Shown here: one piece after another, positions 38,221 to 47,378 of the stretch
Layout: each line of letters opens with the position of its first letter
Position numbering within the stretch: the first letter of the stretch is position 1
Assembly (NCBI GenBank): GCA_016235745.1
Contig: JACRJA010000006.1
Span: 1-64,000 of the forward strand
Direction of reading: 5' to 3'
DNA: 64,000 bases
From: Rhodocyclales bacterium
GTDB taxonomy: Bacteria > Pseudomonadota > Gammaproteobacteria > Burkholderiales > Rhodocyclaceae
Notes under the pieces: generated by a model
Databases searched by the model: none
Seen by the model: only the letters and a program-made list of their open reading frames with translations
Told to the model about the DNA's origin: nothing
Position numbers and translations under genes: made by a program

Positions 38221-40218
38221 TCAGGAAGGACGGCGCAGAAACTCGACCAGGGCCTGCTGTCGCGCACTCGGCGCGGGGCCGACGAGGCTCACCACGACGT
38301 GCACCGCCAGCCCCACGAGTATGCCGAAGATGCCGCAGGCCACCGGCTGGATGCCGAAGAGCTGCAGGTCGACCCGCCCGCCAAACGCCTCGTGCGTCAG
38401 GAAATAGTAGCCAAGGCTCGTTGCTAGCCCCAGCAGCATCGCCAGCAGCGCTCCGGCCGACGAGGCCCGGCGCCAGAAGATGCCGAGAATGAGCGTGGGA
38501 AAGAGGAGCGAAGCCGCCAGAGAAAACGCCAGGCCCACGAGCAACAGGATGCTGTCGAAGCGCAGCGTCGCGACCCAGGCGGAGATCACGGCCACGAGCA
38601 GCAGCAAGGTCTTGTTGACGATGAGCCGGCGCTGGGTGCTCGCCTGCGGCGCGAAGCGGCGGTAGTAGAGATCGTGCCCCAGCGCGTTGGAGATGGTCAG
38701 CAGCAGCCCATCGGCGGTGGAAAGCGCCGCCGCCAGGCCGCCAGCGGCCACGAGCCCGACGAAGAAAGCGGGCAAGCCCCCCATCTCCGGCAAGGCCAAT
38801 ACGATTCCGTCAGGGTTGAGCGCGAGTTCGGCCAGCTGCAGCCTCCCGTCGCCGTTGATGTCCTCGAAGGACACGAGACCGACGCGATACCAGGACACGA
38901 GCCAGGCCGGCAGCTCGTCGAAAGAGCGGCCCACGACGTGCTGCAGCACCTCGATCTTGGCCAACATGGCGTAGATCGGCGCCCCCAGATAGAGGAGCGC
39001 CACGAAGAAGAGCGTCCAGGCGGTGGATTTGCGCGCCTCGGAGACCGTGGGCGTAGTGTAGTAACGCATCAGGATGTGCGGCAGCCCCGCCGTGCCGCAC
39101 ATTAGCACGAAGAGCAGGGCGAGGAAATTGATCCGGGCGTGCTGACGCGCCTCGGGCGTGTCGCCGTGCCAAGCCTGGCTGAAATCGCGCGGCGGCCGGG
39201 CCTGGGCGAGCGAGGCGTCGCGCAGCCGCCGCCAATGGGCGCGTGCCGCTTCCGGCGTCGTCGGCAGGAGCTGGCGCTGGCGCTCCAGTTGGTAGATGGT
39301 GCGCGGGTCGCCGCCCTCCTGCCGCAAGCGGGCGAGCTCGCGCTCGAGCGCCTCGCGCTCCTCGGCAAGCGACGCAGGCAGCGCGTCGATCTTGCGTTGG
39401 TATTCCTCGGCCCGGGCCTGGTAGAGAGCGCGGGCGGCCTGCTCGTCAGGATGATCCCGCCGTTGGGCCACGCCCTGCGCCACCGTCTGTACCATCTCGC
39501 CCATGGCCAGATGCGGCAATGGCACGCCGTAGCGCTCCAGCGAAAGCACCAGGATCGGCGCGAGGTAGGCGACGATGAGGATGAGGTACTGCGACACCTG
39601 GGTCCAGGTCACCGCCCGCATGCCGCCGAGAAAGGAGCATACGAGGATTCCGGCCATGCCGATGAGCACCCCGAGCCCGAAATCCACCCCGACGAAGCGG
39701 CTGGCGATGAGCCCGACACCGTAGATCTGCGCCACCAGATAGACGAAGGAAGCGAGCACCACCGCCGCCACGCCAGCGAGCGCCACCGCGCTACCGTAGC
39801 GCTCGTCGAGGAACTCCGGAATGGTGAAGCGCCCGAACTTGCACAGGTAGGGCCCGAGCAGGAGCCCCACCAGCACGAAACCGCCGGTCCAACCGGTGAC
39901 GTAGGCCAGCCCCTCGAAGCCCCGATGGTAGATGATGCCGGCCAGGCCGATGAAAGAGGCCGCGCTCACCCAGTCGGCCGCAGTGGCCATACCGTTGGCG
40001 ATGCCCGGCACGCCGCGGCCAGCGACGTAGAATTCGAGCAGGTCGGAGGTGCGCGCGAGCACCCCCACGCTGGCATAAAGGGCAATGGTGGCGAAGAGAA
40101 AGGTGAAGCCAATCGCGCGCGCCGACATGCCGAAGAATTCACCCAGCGCGAGCGCGGCGCAAAAAAGGGCAAACCCGATGAAATAGAAAAAGTAGAAGCG
40201 CCCGGCCGAAGGATTCAT
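38221..40218 (-). CDS. Sodium:solute symporter (VC_2705-like) with hydrophilic insert and EF-hand-like loop
   Basis: 665 residues, about 13 membrane segments. The SSS core has YVAGRGVPGIANGMATAADW, GLAYVTGWTGGFVLVGLLLG and LIGMAGILVCSFLGGMRAVTWTQ. Residues about 240-362 are a charged helical insert (RQEGGDPRTIYQLERQRQ) absent from short family members. Residues 453-464, DINGDGRLQLAE, fit the EF-hand calcium loop (D-x-N-x-D-G-x-L-x-x-x-E). Relatives carry acetate or other small carboxylates with sodium, but the substrate here is inferred only. It is the last gene of the minus-strand cluster with the SSS-histidine kinase, 13 bases after the exonuclease fusion. Confidence 0.85.
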   Translation of the reverse strand: MNPSAGRFYFFYFIGFALFCAALALGEFFGMSARAIGFTFLFATIALYASVGVLARTSDLLEFYVAGRGVPGIANGMATAADWVSAASFIGLAGIIYHRGFEGLAYVTGWTGGFVLVGLLLGPYLCKFGRFTIPEFLDERYGSAVALAGVAAVVLASFVYLVAQIYGVGLIASRFVGVDFGLGVLIGMAGILVCSFLGGMRAVTWTQVSQYLILIVAYLAPILVLSLERYGVPLPHLAMGEMVQTVAQGVAQRRDHPDEQAARALYQARAEEYQRKIDALPASLAEEREALERELARLRQEGGDPRTIYQLERQRQLLPTTPEAARAHWRRLRDASLAQARPPRDFSQAWHGDTPEARQHARINFLALLFVLMCGTAGLPHILMRYYTTPTVSEARKSTAWTLFFVALLYLGAPIYAMLAKIEVLQHVVGRSFDELPAWLVSWYRVGLVSFEDINGDGRLQLAELALNPDGIVLALPEMGGLPAFFVGLVAAGGLAAALSTADGLLLTISNALGHDLYYRRFAPQASTQRRLIVNKTLLLLVAVISAWVATLRFDSILLLVGLAFSLAASLLFPTLILGIFWRRASSAGALLAMLLGLATSLGYYFLTHEAFGGRVDLQLFGIQPVACGIFGILVGLAVHVVVSLVGPAPSARQQALVEFLRRPS

Positions 40219-40231
40219 CGCCCTCCCCGAT

Positions 40232-42391
40232 TCAATACCGCAGGCGCGCGTAATAGGTCTGCTGCGACGCCTCCCTCGCCTGGCGCAGGGTGACCACTCC
40301 CTTGTCGGCGAGCAGCGGGATCATCTTGAGGAAGATCTCCGCCGTCACCAGCGCATCGCCGAGCGCCGTGTGCCGGCCGACGACCCTCACGCCGAAATAG
40401 CGCGCCAGCGCTTCCAGTGAATGCTCCTGGTTCGGCAGGAGGAAGGCGGCCAAGAGCAGCGTGTCGAGCACGGGCTGATCGAAGCGGATACCGAGCTTGT
40501 CTTCCTTGAGCTGGAGGAAGCGCATGTCGAAAGCGGCGTTGTGCGCCACGAGCACGGTCTCCTGGGCGAAACGATGGAAGGCCGGCAGAACCTCCTCGAT
40601 CGTCGGCTGCCCCTCCAGCATCTCCGGCGTGATGTGATGCACGGCGATGGAAGCCGGATCGAGAGGACGACGCGGGTCGATGAGCTGCTCGAAGGATTCG
40701 TGCTTCAACAGCCGGCCGTTGACGATGCGCGTGGCGCCGATCTGGATGATCTCGTCGCCGCCGGTCGGGTCGAGCCCCGTGGTCTCGGTGTCGAACACGG
40801 TGTAGCTCAGCTCGGCGAGCGGGCGGTCTTCGAGCGCGGTCGCCTTGTCCGACCAGGCGAAGAGATCGAAATCGTAGAATTCCGGCCGCCCCTCCTCCAG
40901 GGAAGGCACGGCGGGCGCCGTCGCCGGCGGGAGGCGAACGGAGCGCTTGCGCGGCAGCGCCAGGCGCACGAAGGCACGATGGCGCGCCTTCTCGCGGTCG
41001 AACCACATGGCTGCGCCGTGGCGCTCGAGCACCTCGCGCAGGGTGAGCGGCGAGCGCGTCCCGCCCAGGCCCAGCGGCTCCAACTCCCAACCGGTGACGA
41101 TCTCGTTGCTGAGGCTGCCGCCCGACCACATCAGGTCGAGATAGACCAGGCGCTCGTCGCCCGACAGGCGCAGGCGCAGCGTGCGCACGCCGTAATCCTC
41201 CACCAGGCGCCCGGCGAGGAAGGCGAGCGCCTGCAGCAGCGAGAAATGATCGGCGTCGAACCACAGCTCCTCGTCGAGGATCTCGAGCTTGAGCGCGACC
41301 TCGAGCCGGCGCTGCAGATAGGCCGCCGCCGCGCGCACCAGGTCGGCCCCACGCATCGGCTCGAGCGGCCAGCGCGCGCGCAGCGCGTCGGCGAAAGCGC
41401 GCGAAGCCGCCTCCAGGCGCTCGCTCACCGCCTCGACCTCGCGGGCGATGACGGCATGGAAACGCGCGCGCATCGCCTCGTCTACGTCGGGCAGGTGCAG
41501 CATCTCGGCGGCGAGCCGGATGTTGGCGATGGCGGCGCGATTGCCTTCCGTGAGTTCGAAGAGCAGCTCGTTGCGCGAGGCTTCGCGCTCGATCTGCTCG
41601 GTGACGTCTTCAAGCATCAAGACATAGCCCGTGATCGCTTCCTGGCTCCTCTCGCCAGTGACCGGCGAGACGCGCACCCGGACGAGCGAGCCGGCCGGAG
41701 TCGCCGTCACCACCTGCAGCTGCGGATGCGCCTCGCCCTGAGCGCGCAAAGCCTCAAGCGTATCGAAGACGTAAGCCACCAGGTCGGGATCGAGCAGCGC
41801 GTGGATCGAGCGCCCCAGCCCGATCCAGCCGCTTGCCGCCGCCGTGGCCGCAGCGCCGAAGGCCCGCTCCAACCGCCGCGCCGCCTCGTTGTAGAGCAGG
41901 ATCCGCCCCTCGGCGTTGCACACGATCACCGCCTCGGCCAATTGGGCCATCAGCGCAGCCAGGCGGTTGCGCTCCTCTTCGACGGCACGGCGCGCCTCGA
42001 GCACGCGCTCGTCGAGCCCGGCGAGCAGCCGGTCGCGCTCATCGGCGAGGCGGTTGATCGCCCGCGCGAGCGCCACCACCTCGTGCGGCCCCTCTTCCGT
42101 GACACGGAAGCCAGGGTTGGCCCGGCGCAACACGTCCAACCCCTCGGCCATGCGCAGCAGCCCCTGCACGTAGTGGCGAAAGAGCCGCGCGAGCAGCGCG
42201 ATGCCCACGGCAAAGCCAGCCAGCGTCGTCAACACCCCCAGCGGCAACCAGCGGCCGGCGAGCAACTGCAAGGCGGCGCGCGTCTCGGCGGGCGTGTCGG
42301 CCCAGACCAGCACCGCCGTGAGCACGAACGGGCCGGTCATCAGGGCGGCGAGCACCGCCACCGCCAGCGCGAAGCGCCAGCGCGCCGGCAT
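40232..42391 (-). CDS. HAMP/PAS/pseudo-histidine-kinase protein fused to a DnaQ-like 3'-5' exonuclease
   Basis: 719 residues. Two membrane segments (about 8-30, 47-70) are followed by HAMP (71-125), coiled coil, and a PAS-like domain (140-265, LAEAVIVCNAEGRILLYNEA). A helical dimerisation-like region (270-330) has FELTEGNRAAIANIRLAAE where kinases have the H-box, so the phospho-His is missing. A degenerate ATPase-like region runs to 490. Residues 530-690 are an RNase-T/DnaQ exonuclease with Exo I D534/E536 (FDTETTG), Exo II D622 (AHNAAFD) and Exo III H674/D679 (HTALGDA), so all catalytic residues are present. The start overlaps the receiver stop as TGATG. Biological role unknown. Confidence 0.85.
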   Translation of the reverse strand: MPARWRFALAVAVLAALMTGPFVLTAVLVWADTPAETRAALQLLAGRWLPLGVLTTLAGFAVGIALLARLFRHYVQGLLRMAEGLDVLRRANPGFRVTEEGPHEVVALARAINRLADERDRLLAGLDERVLEARRAVEEERNRLAALMAQLAEAVIVCNAEGRILLYNEAARRLERAFGAAATAAASGWIGLGRSIHALLDPDLVAYVFDTLEALRAQGEAHPQLQVVTATPAGSLVRVRVSPVTGERSQEAITGYVLMLEDVTEQIEREASRNELLFELTEGNRAAIANIRLAAEMLHLPDVDEAMRARFHAVIAREVEAVSERLEAASRAFADALRARWPLEPMRGADLVRAAAAYLQRRLEVALKLEILDEELWFDADHFSLLQALAFLAGRLVEDYGVRTLRLRLSGDERLVYLDLMWSGGSLSNEIVTGWELEPLGLGGTRSPLTLREVLERHGAAMWFDREKARHRAFVRLALPRKRSVRLPPATAPAVPSLEEGRPEFYDFDLFAWSDKATALEDRPLAELSYTVFDTETTGLDPTGGDEIIQIGATRIVNGRLLKHESFEQLIDPRRPLDPASIAVHHITPEMLEGQPTIEEVLPAFHRFAQETVLVAHNAAFDMRFLQLKEDKLGIRFDQPVLDTLLLAAFLLPNQEHSLEALARYFGVRVVGRHTALGDALVTAEIFLKMIPLLADKGVVTLRQAREASQQTYYARLRY

Positions 42392-42774
42392 CAGGCCGCC
42401 CCCGGCGCCGGCGCGAGCAGACGCTCCACGCGCTCGAGCAGCTCGCGCGTGGCAAACGGCTTGGTGAGATAGTCGTCCGCGCCCAGGGCCAGACCCTTGG
42501 CGCGGTCGATGTCGCGCCCCTTGGCGGTGAGGAGCACGATCTTGCACCGCTCGTAGCGCGGATCCTGGCGCAGCAGATGGCACACCTCGTAACCGTCTTT
42601 CTTGGGCATCATCACGTCGAGCAGGATGAGATCGGGCGAAAAGCGCTCGGCCTGCGCCAGCGCCTCGTCACCGTCGCGCGCCAAGGCTATGGCATAACCG
42701 GCCCGGCGCAGCAGGAATTCGAGCGAGATGAGGATGTTCTCCTCGTCATCGACCACCAGGATCTTCTTCGTCAT
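42391..42774 (-). CDS. Stand-alone CheY-like response regulator
   Basis: 127 residues. A receiver only: KILVVDDEENILISLEFLLR (acidic pair D9/D10), phospho-acceptor D53 in LILLDVMMPKKDGYE, the Thr in IVLLTAKGR and the Lys in YLTKPFA. No output domain follows; the tail is LLAPAPGAA. It overlaps the hybrid-sensor kinase upstream by 29 bases and the exonuclease fusion downstream as TGATG, so all three are translated in a chain. The likely kinase partner is the neighbour. Confidence 0.92.
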   Translation of the reverse strand: MTKKILVVDDEENILISLEFLLRRAGYAIALARDGDEALAQAERFSPDLILLDVMMPKKDGYEVCHLLRQDPRYERCKIVLLTAKGRDIDRAKGLALGADDYLTKPFATRELLERVERLLAPAPGAA

Positions 42775-45541
42775 CGTTCCTCCCCCCATCCTCGTGTGCG
42801 GCGCCTGCGGCAAGCGGCAGGGTGAACGTGAATTTCGCCCCCTTGCCGGGCACCGATTCGACCCAGATGCGTCCGCCCATATGCTCGACGATGCGCTTGC
42901 AGATGGCAAGCCCCAACCCGGTGCCCGCGGGTTTGGTCGCATCGCTCCTTGCCTGGCGAAAGCGCTCGAAGACGTAGGGAAGGAATTCCGGCGGGATTCC
43001 CGGACCATTGTCGGCGATGTGCACGGCGACTTCCCCTTCCCCCTGCCGTCCGGCCCGGATCTCGATTATACCCGTGCCCGCCGGTACGAATTTGAGGGCG
43101 TTGTTGAGCAGATTGAGGATCACCTGCACGACCCGGTCGCGGTCGGCCCACACCGGCGGCAGCCCCGACGCAAGCGATACCTCCAGGCGTACCTCTTTCT
43201 CCTTGGCCAAAGGGGCGATCGCCTCGATCGCCTCTTGGAGCAGCGCGCGCACCTCCAGCGCCTCGGGGTGCCACTGTCCATGCCCGGATTCCAGCTTGGC
43301 CAGATCCAGCACCTGGTTGACCAGCCGCGTCAGGCGTTCGCATTCGCGCACGATGATGCGGTAGAAGCGCAGCCGGTCGTCGCGCGGCAAGTCGGGGTCA
43401 TCGGCCAGGATCTCGGCCAGGGCCCGGATCGAGGTCAGCGGCGTGCGCAGCTCGTGCGTCACTGCCGAGATGAACTCGTCCTTGAGACGATCGAGTTCGG
43501 TGAGTTTTTCGTTGGCTTCCTGCAGCCGGCGCGTCGCCTCTTCGAGCGCACGCGACTTCTCCTCCAGCATCCGCGAATAGGTCCGGATCTGGTTCGCCTC
43601 GTCGAGCACGTGCATCACGTCATCGAAGCTGGGCGAAGTCTCCTCGAGCAGCGTCTCCAGCACCAGCCGCGCCGCCGCGCCGCCGATCGCTCCGGCGAGC
43701 ATCGTCTCGGCGAAACGCACGAAGGCGGCGTCGACCTCCAGCGCGTCGGGCGAAGCCAGCCCCCGCTCGCGCGCATGGCTGGCCAGCAACTCGCGGGTCC
43801 TCTCCTCGCCGAGAAAGCGCGCCATCACCTCGGCCGCCGCCGCCACGTCCACCCGCCCGCGCCAGGCGCCGCCGGATCCGGCGGCGGCATCGACGCGCAC
43901 GAAACGCCGCGCCCATTGCGCTTGCTCCCCGCGCGGGGCAAAGACGAGGGAAACGAGCACGTAGACCAGCGTATTGAGCCCCAAGCTCCAGACCACGCTG
44001 GCAGTCAACGGCGCCATCCCCTGCACCCCGAAGAGGCGCTCCGGCTGCAGCCAGGCGATCCCCCACGGCCCTGCTTCCACCCAGTGCGCCTCGAACCAGC
44101 CCGATCTGGCCAGCGACGGCAGCATCAAGGTGTAGCCCCACACGAGCGCGCCGGTGAGGATCCCGGCGGCGGCGCCCGTGCGCGACCCTCCGGCCCAAAA
44201 CAACCCGCCGAGCGCCGCCGGCGCCAGCTGCGCCACCGCCGCAAAACTGATGAGCCCGATCGAGACCAACGCGAACGACTCCCCCGTGAGCCGATAATAG
44301 CCATAGCCGCAGGCCAGCACCGCCGCGATCACTACCCGCCGCACCCACAGCAGCGTACTGGCGATCTCCGCATGCCCCAGCGCCGCCACCTGGCGGCGGC
44401 GCACCCACCACGGCGCCACCCAATCGTTGCAGATCATGGTCGCCACGGCCACGCTCTCGACGATCACCATGCTGGTGGCCGCCGAGATGCCGCCCACGAA
44501 CACCAGCAAGGCCAGCAGCGATTGCCCTTGGGCCAGCGGCAACGCCAAGACATACGTATCCGGATCGAGCTGGCTGTCGCCGAAGAAGAGCCGCCCCGCC
44601 AACGCCACCGGCAGGACCAAGAGATTGATCAGCACGAGATAGGCGGGGAACTGCCACGCCGCCCGCTCGACATGCCCTTCGCGCACGTTCTCCACCACCA
44701 TCACCTGGAACTGGCGCGGCAGCAACAAGAAGGCGAGCCCGGCGAGCACGATCATCACCGCCCAGTCACCGTACTGCAAGCCACCGACGGCATCGATCGG
44801 CGGAATGGCCGTGCCGAATCTCGCCTGCGCCGCCTCGACGATCGCGCCCGGGCTGGAAAAGACGATGAAAGAGACCCATGCGCCGAGCAACAGAAAGGCC
44901 CCCAGTTTGACCACCGACTCGAACGCGATCGCCGCCACCAAGCCTTCGTGCCGCTCGGTTACGTCGAGATGGCGCGTGCCGAAGAGCGCGGCGAACACGA
45001 CCAGCACCGCCGCCACCCACAGGCTGCGATCAGCCCACCACCCCGGCACGGGCGCAGTCGGCACGCCGGTGAGCACGTCGAAGGCGAACGAAATCGCCTT
45101 CAGCTGCAAAGCGACATAAGGCACCACGCCGACGAAGACGAAGAGCGAAACGAAGCGCCCCAAGCCCGCCGCCCGACCGTAGCGCGTGGCGATGAAATCG
45201 GACACCGAGGTGATGCGCCACTGCTTGGCCACCCGCACCATGCGCCGCACCACTACGGCGGCAAGCAGCATCACCAAGGTCGGCCCCAAATAGATGGGCA
45301 GAAACCACAGACCGCTGCTCGCCGCCCGGCCGACGCTGCCGAAATAGGTCCAAGCGGTGCAATAGACGGCGATCGACAGCGCATACACCCAACCGGCATC
45401 GATCCAGGAACGTCCGAGCCGAGCCTGCCGGTCGGCGTGATAGGCCACGGCGAAGAGAAGAAAGAGATAGCCGAAGGCGACGGCGGCGGCGAGCCAGGCA
45501 GGCAAGGGCTGCCACGAGGCGGCGCTCTCAGCGCCGAGCAT
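42746..45541 (-). CDS. Sodium:solute symporter-histidine kinase fusion (CbrA/CrbS type)
   Basis: 931 residues. Residues 1-540 are a 13-segment SSS transporter-like domain (YCTAWTYFGSVGRAASSGLW, FIATRYGRAAGLGRFVSLF, FVGGISAATSMVIVESVAVA). Residues 550-640 look like the STAC linker region. A coiled coil leads to HisKA with His696 in FISAVTHELRTPLTSIRAL. HATPase_c follows with N-box NLLNNALKFVP, DNGPGIPPEF and GTGLGLAICK. In other proteobacteria such sensors (CbrA, CrbS) regulate carbon, histidine or acetate use. A symporter in the same cluster is a probable target or sensed partner (inference). Confidence 0.9.
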   Translation of the reverse strand: MLGAESAASWQPLPAWLAAAVAFGYLFLLFAVAYHADRQARLGRSWIDAGWVYALSIAVYCTAWTYFGSVGRAASSGLWFLPIYLGPTLVMLLAAVVVRRMVRVAKQWRITSVSDFIATRYGRAAGLGRFVSLFVFVGVVPYVALQLKAISFAFDVLTGVPTAPVPGWWADRSLWVAAVLVVFAALFGTRHLDVTERHEGLVAAIAFESVVKLGAFLLLGAWVSFIVFSSPGAIVEAAQARFGTAIPPIDAVGGLQYGDWAVMIVLAGLAFLLLPRQFQVMVVENVREGHVERAAWQFPAYLVLINLLVLPVALAGRLFFGDSQLDPDTYVLALPLAQGQSLLALLVFVGGISAATSMVIVESVAVATMICNDWVAPWWVRRRQVAALGHAEIASTLLWVRRVVIAAVLACGYGYYRLTGESFALVSIGLISFAAVAQLAPAALGGLFWAGGSRTGAAAGILTGALVWGYTLMLPSLARSGWFEAHWVEAGPWGIAWLQPERLFGVQGMAPLTASVVWSLGLNTLVYVLVSLVFAPRGEQAQWARRFVRVDAAAGSGGAWRGRVDVAAAAEVMARFLGEERTRELLASHARERGLASPDALEVDAAFVRFAETMLAGAIGGAAARLVLETLLEETSPSFDDVMHVLDEANQIRTYSRMLEEKSRALEEATRRLQEANEKLTELDRLKDEFISAVTHELRTPLTSIRALAEILADDPDLPRDDRLRFYRIIVRECERLTRLVNQVLDLAKLESGHGQWHPEALEVRALLQEAIEAIAPLAKEKEVRLEVSLASGLPPVWADRDRVVQVILNLLNNALKFVPAGTGIIEIRAGRQGEGEVAVHIADNGPGIPPEFLPYVFERFRQARSDATKPAGTGLGLAICKRIVEHMGGRIWVESVPGKGAKFTFTLPLAAGAAHEDGGRNDDEEDPGGR

Positions 45542-45728
45542 CGTCGCGCTCCGCGCGGTGATAGAGGAAGAAGGCCAGCACCACGGCCGCCGACCACACG
45601 AGGAAGACGTAGACCGCCTGAGCCGTGCCCCCCAGCACCTCAGCCACTGCGGCCGCGGCTGGATAACCGAGGAGCGCCGCGATGATCGCCGTCAGAACGA
45701 TGGACCAGGTACGCCGGTCGCGAGCCAT
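45528..45728 (-). CDS. Small two-segment membrane protein upstream of the SSS-kinase
   Basis: 66 residues with two hydrophobic helices (SIVLTAIIAALLGYPAAAAV and AVYVFLVWSAAVVLAFFLYH) and a charged tail (RAERDDARR). Its stop overlaps the kinase start by 14 bases, implying coupled translation. In Pseudomonas a small protein, CbrX, occupies the same place before cbrA; similarity here is positional, and I do not claim homology. It could be a DUF4212-like accessory subunit of the symporter module instead. Confidence 0.75.
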   Translation of the reverse strand: MARDRRTWSIVLTAIIAALLGYPAAAAVAEVLGGTAQAVYVFLVWSAAVVLAFFLYHRAERDDARR

Positions 45729-45754
45729 CTCTCCTTCCCCCTGTCACCATCGCC

Positions 45755-47200
45755 TCAGCGCGTCAGCCTGCCCCCCTCGCGTTTGCGCTGGCGCACCTCG
45801 TCCTTGAGCGCCCGGATCTTCGCGTCCAGTTCCGCCTCCCAATAGTAATCGCCTCGACGGGCGCGGCGCGCCTGCTCGAACTGGTCGATGGCCGCCTCGA
45901 GCCGATCGTCGAGCACGAAGCTCTCGCCCTGCGCCCGATGCACCCACGCCTCGTCCCCCTTGGCCGCGGCCACCTTGCCCAGCGCCTGCCAATAGCGGCG
46001 TTCCTCTTTGTCGCGGTCGACGGCTTCGCGCGCGAGCCGTTCGGCCCGCTCCGTCTGCCCCAGACGCAAGGCGACGTCGATCGCCTCGAGGCGCGGCGCC
46101 ACTGCCTCGGGCGCACGCTGCATGGCCCGTTCGAGCTTCTCCATGGCTTCCGACAGACGCCCTTCGGCGGTGAGCACCTCCGCTTCCAGCAGGTCGCGCC
46201 AATGCTCGTCGGGCCAGCCCTTGGCGTATTGATCGAAGGCCGCGCGGGCGCGTTTGACGTCGTTGGCGCGCAAGGCCGCACGCACCCGCGCCATCTGCCG
46301 GTCGATCCCGGTGGCGCTGCCATCGAACACCCGGGCCAAGGCTTCCGAGGGGGTGCCGTTCATCGCCATGAGCTTTGCCCGCGCCGCCCAAAATCCGAGC
46401 GAATCGAGCCGCGGGCGCAGGGAATACTTGAAATTCGGCGAGGAGATGCGGTTTTCCAGATCGGCGATCCGGTCGGTCGTCAACGGGTGCGTGCGCATGT
46501 ACACCGGCGCGTTGTTCTCGTAGAGGCGGCTTTCGCGCAGCAGCCGGCCGAAGAAGCGCGGCGCGGCGCTCGGGTCGAACCCCGCCTCGGCGAGGATGTC
46601 GAGCCCAGTGCGGTCGGCGTCGTGTTCAAACGCCCGCGAAAAACCCAGCTGCTGCTGCACGGCAAAGGCCTGCCCCCCCACCGCCGCGGCCCCCGAGACC
46701 TGCGAGCCGCTGCGCGCCGCCAGGATCGCCAGGATCATCGAGCCGAGCACCACCATGTTGCTCGTCTTCTGCTGGTCGATGAGCTGCGCGATGTGCCGAT
46801 GGATCACGTGCCCCATCTCGTGGGAGAGTACCGCCGCGAGCTCCGATTCGCTCTCGGCGGTGAGGATGAGGCCGCTGTGCACCCCGATGTAGCCGCCGGG
46901 CATGGCGAAGGCGTTGATGGTCGGGTCGCGCAGCACGAAGAACTTATAGCGGCGAAAGGGCTGATCGGAGGCTTCGCTCAACCGGCGCCCGATCGCGGCC
47001 AGATAATCCTCGAGTTCGGGATCGTCGAGGTAGTTGGGTTCGCGCTCGCGCACCTGCACCATGACCATGCGCCCGAAGTCTTCTTCTTCCTGCGTGCTGA
47101 AGGCATCGGTGGCCACGGCGCCCAGGTCGGGCAGCTGATAGGCCCAACCCTGGGCGGTGAAGGCGGCAAGCGAGAAGGAAAGAAGGAGACGGCGCCACAT
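45755..47200 (-). CDS. M48-family periplasmic metalloprotease with TPR domain (BepA-like)
   Basis: 481 residues. A signal peptide (WRRLLLSFSLAAFTAQGWA) precedes the protease domain. LAAVLSHEMGHVIHRHIA gives HEMGH at 127-131 (two zinc ligands and catalytic Glu), and FSRAFEHDADRTGLDIL supplies the third ligand. From about 290 there are TPR-like helices (ARAAFDQYAKGWPDEHWRDL, AMEKLERAMQRAPEAVAPRL). BepA degrades or chaperones stalled LptD and BamA substrates at the outer membrane. A dispersed palindrome begins 34 bases upstream of the start. Confidence 0.9.
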   Translation of the reverse strand: MWRRLLLSFSLAAFTAQGWAYQLPDLGAVATDAFSTQEEEDFGRMVMVQVREREPNYLDDPELEDYLAAIGRRLSEASDQPFRRYKFFVLRDPTINAFAMPGGYIGVHSGLILTAESESELAAVLSHEMGHVIHRHIAQLIDQQKTSNMVVLGSMILAILAARSGSQVSGAAAVGGQAFAVQQQLGFSRAFEHDADRTGLDILAEAGFDPSAAPRFFGRLLRESRLYENNAPVYMRTHPLTTDRIADLENRISSPNFKYSLRPRLDSLGFWAARAKLMAMNGTPSEALARVFDGSATGIDRQMARVRAALRANDVKRARAAFDQYAKGWPDEHWRDLLEAEVLTAEGRLSEAMEKLERAMQRAPEAVAPRLEAIDVALRLGQTERAERLAREAVDRDKEERRYWQALGKVAAAKGDEAWVHRAQGESFVLDDRLEAAIDQFEQARRARRGDYYWEAELDAKIRALKDEVRQRKREGGRLTR

Positions 47201-47234
47201 GCCGCCTATGATAGCGAAAAAGGCAGGGAGTTCA

Positions 47235-47377
47235 GGGCACCGCGAACAACCGTCGCGAGCGGCTGCAGGGCAAGGCGCCCGGAGCGCAGCAGGCGAGACA
47301 TATCCTGCAGATAGGCGAGCCTGCGAGCACCGCGCAACGCCGCCATGCGGCCGCGCAGTAGGTTGTTCGAGGTGCCC
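47235..47377 (-). repeat. Dispersed 143-bp palindromic repeat, copy 3
   Basis: Minus orientation. Ends are GGGCACCGCGAACAACC (47235-47251) and GGTTGTTCGAGGTGCCC (47361-47377), one mismatch. The exact direct repeat TTCA flanks both sides (47231-47234 and 47378-47381). The right TTCA contains the complement of the epimerase stop codon, so the element sits exactly at the end of that gene. Confidence 0.92.
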
Positions 47378-47378
47378 T

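Noticed and set aside
42728..45685. 985-codon plus-strand frame opposite the SSS-histidine kinase
   Set aside because: Same antisense effect; low-complexity Arg/His/Pro composition, and the minus strand encodes a clear multi-domain protein.
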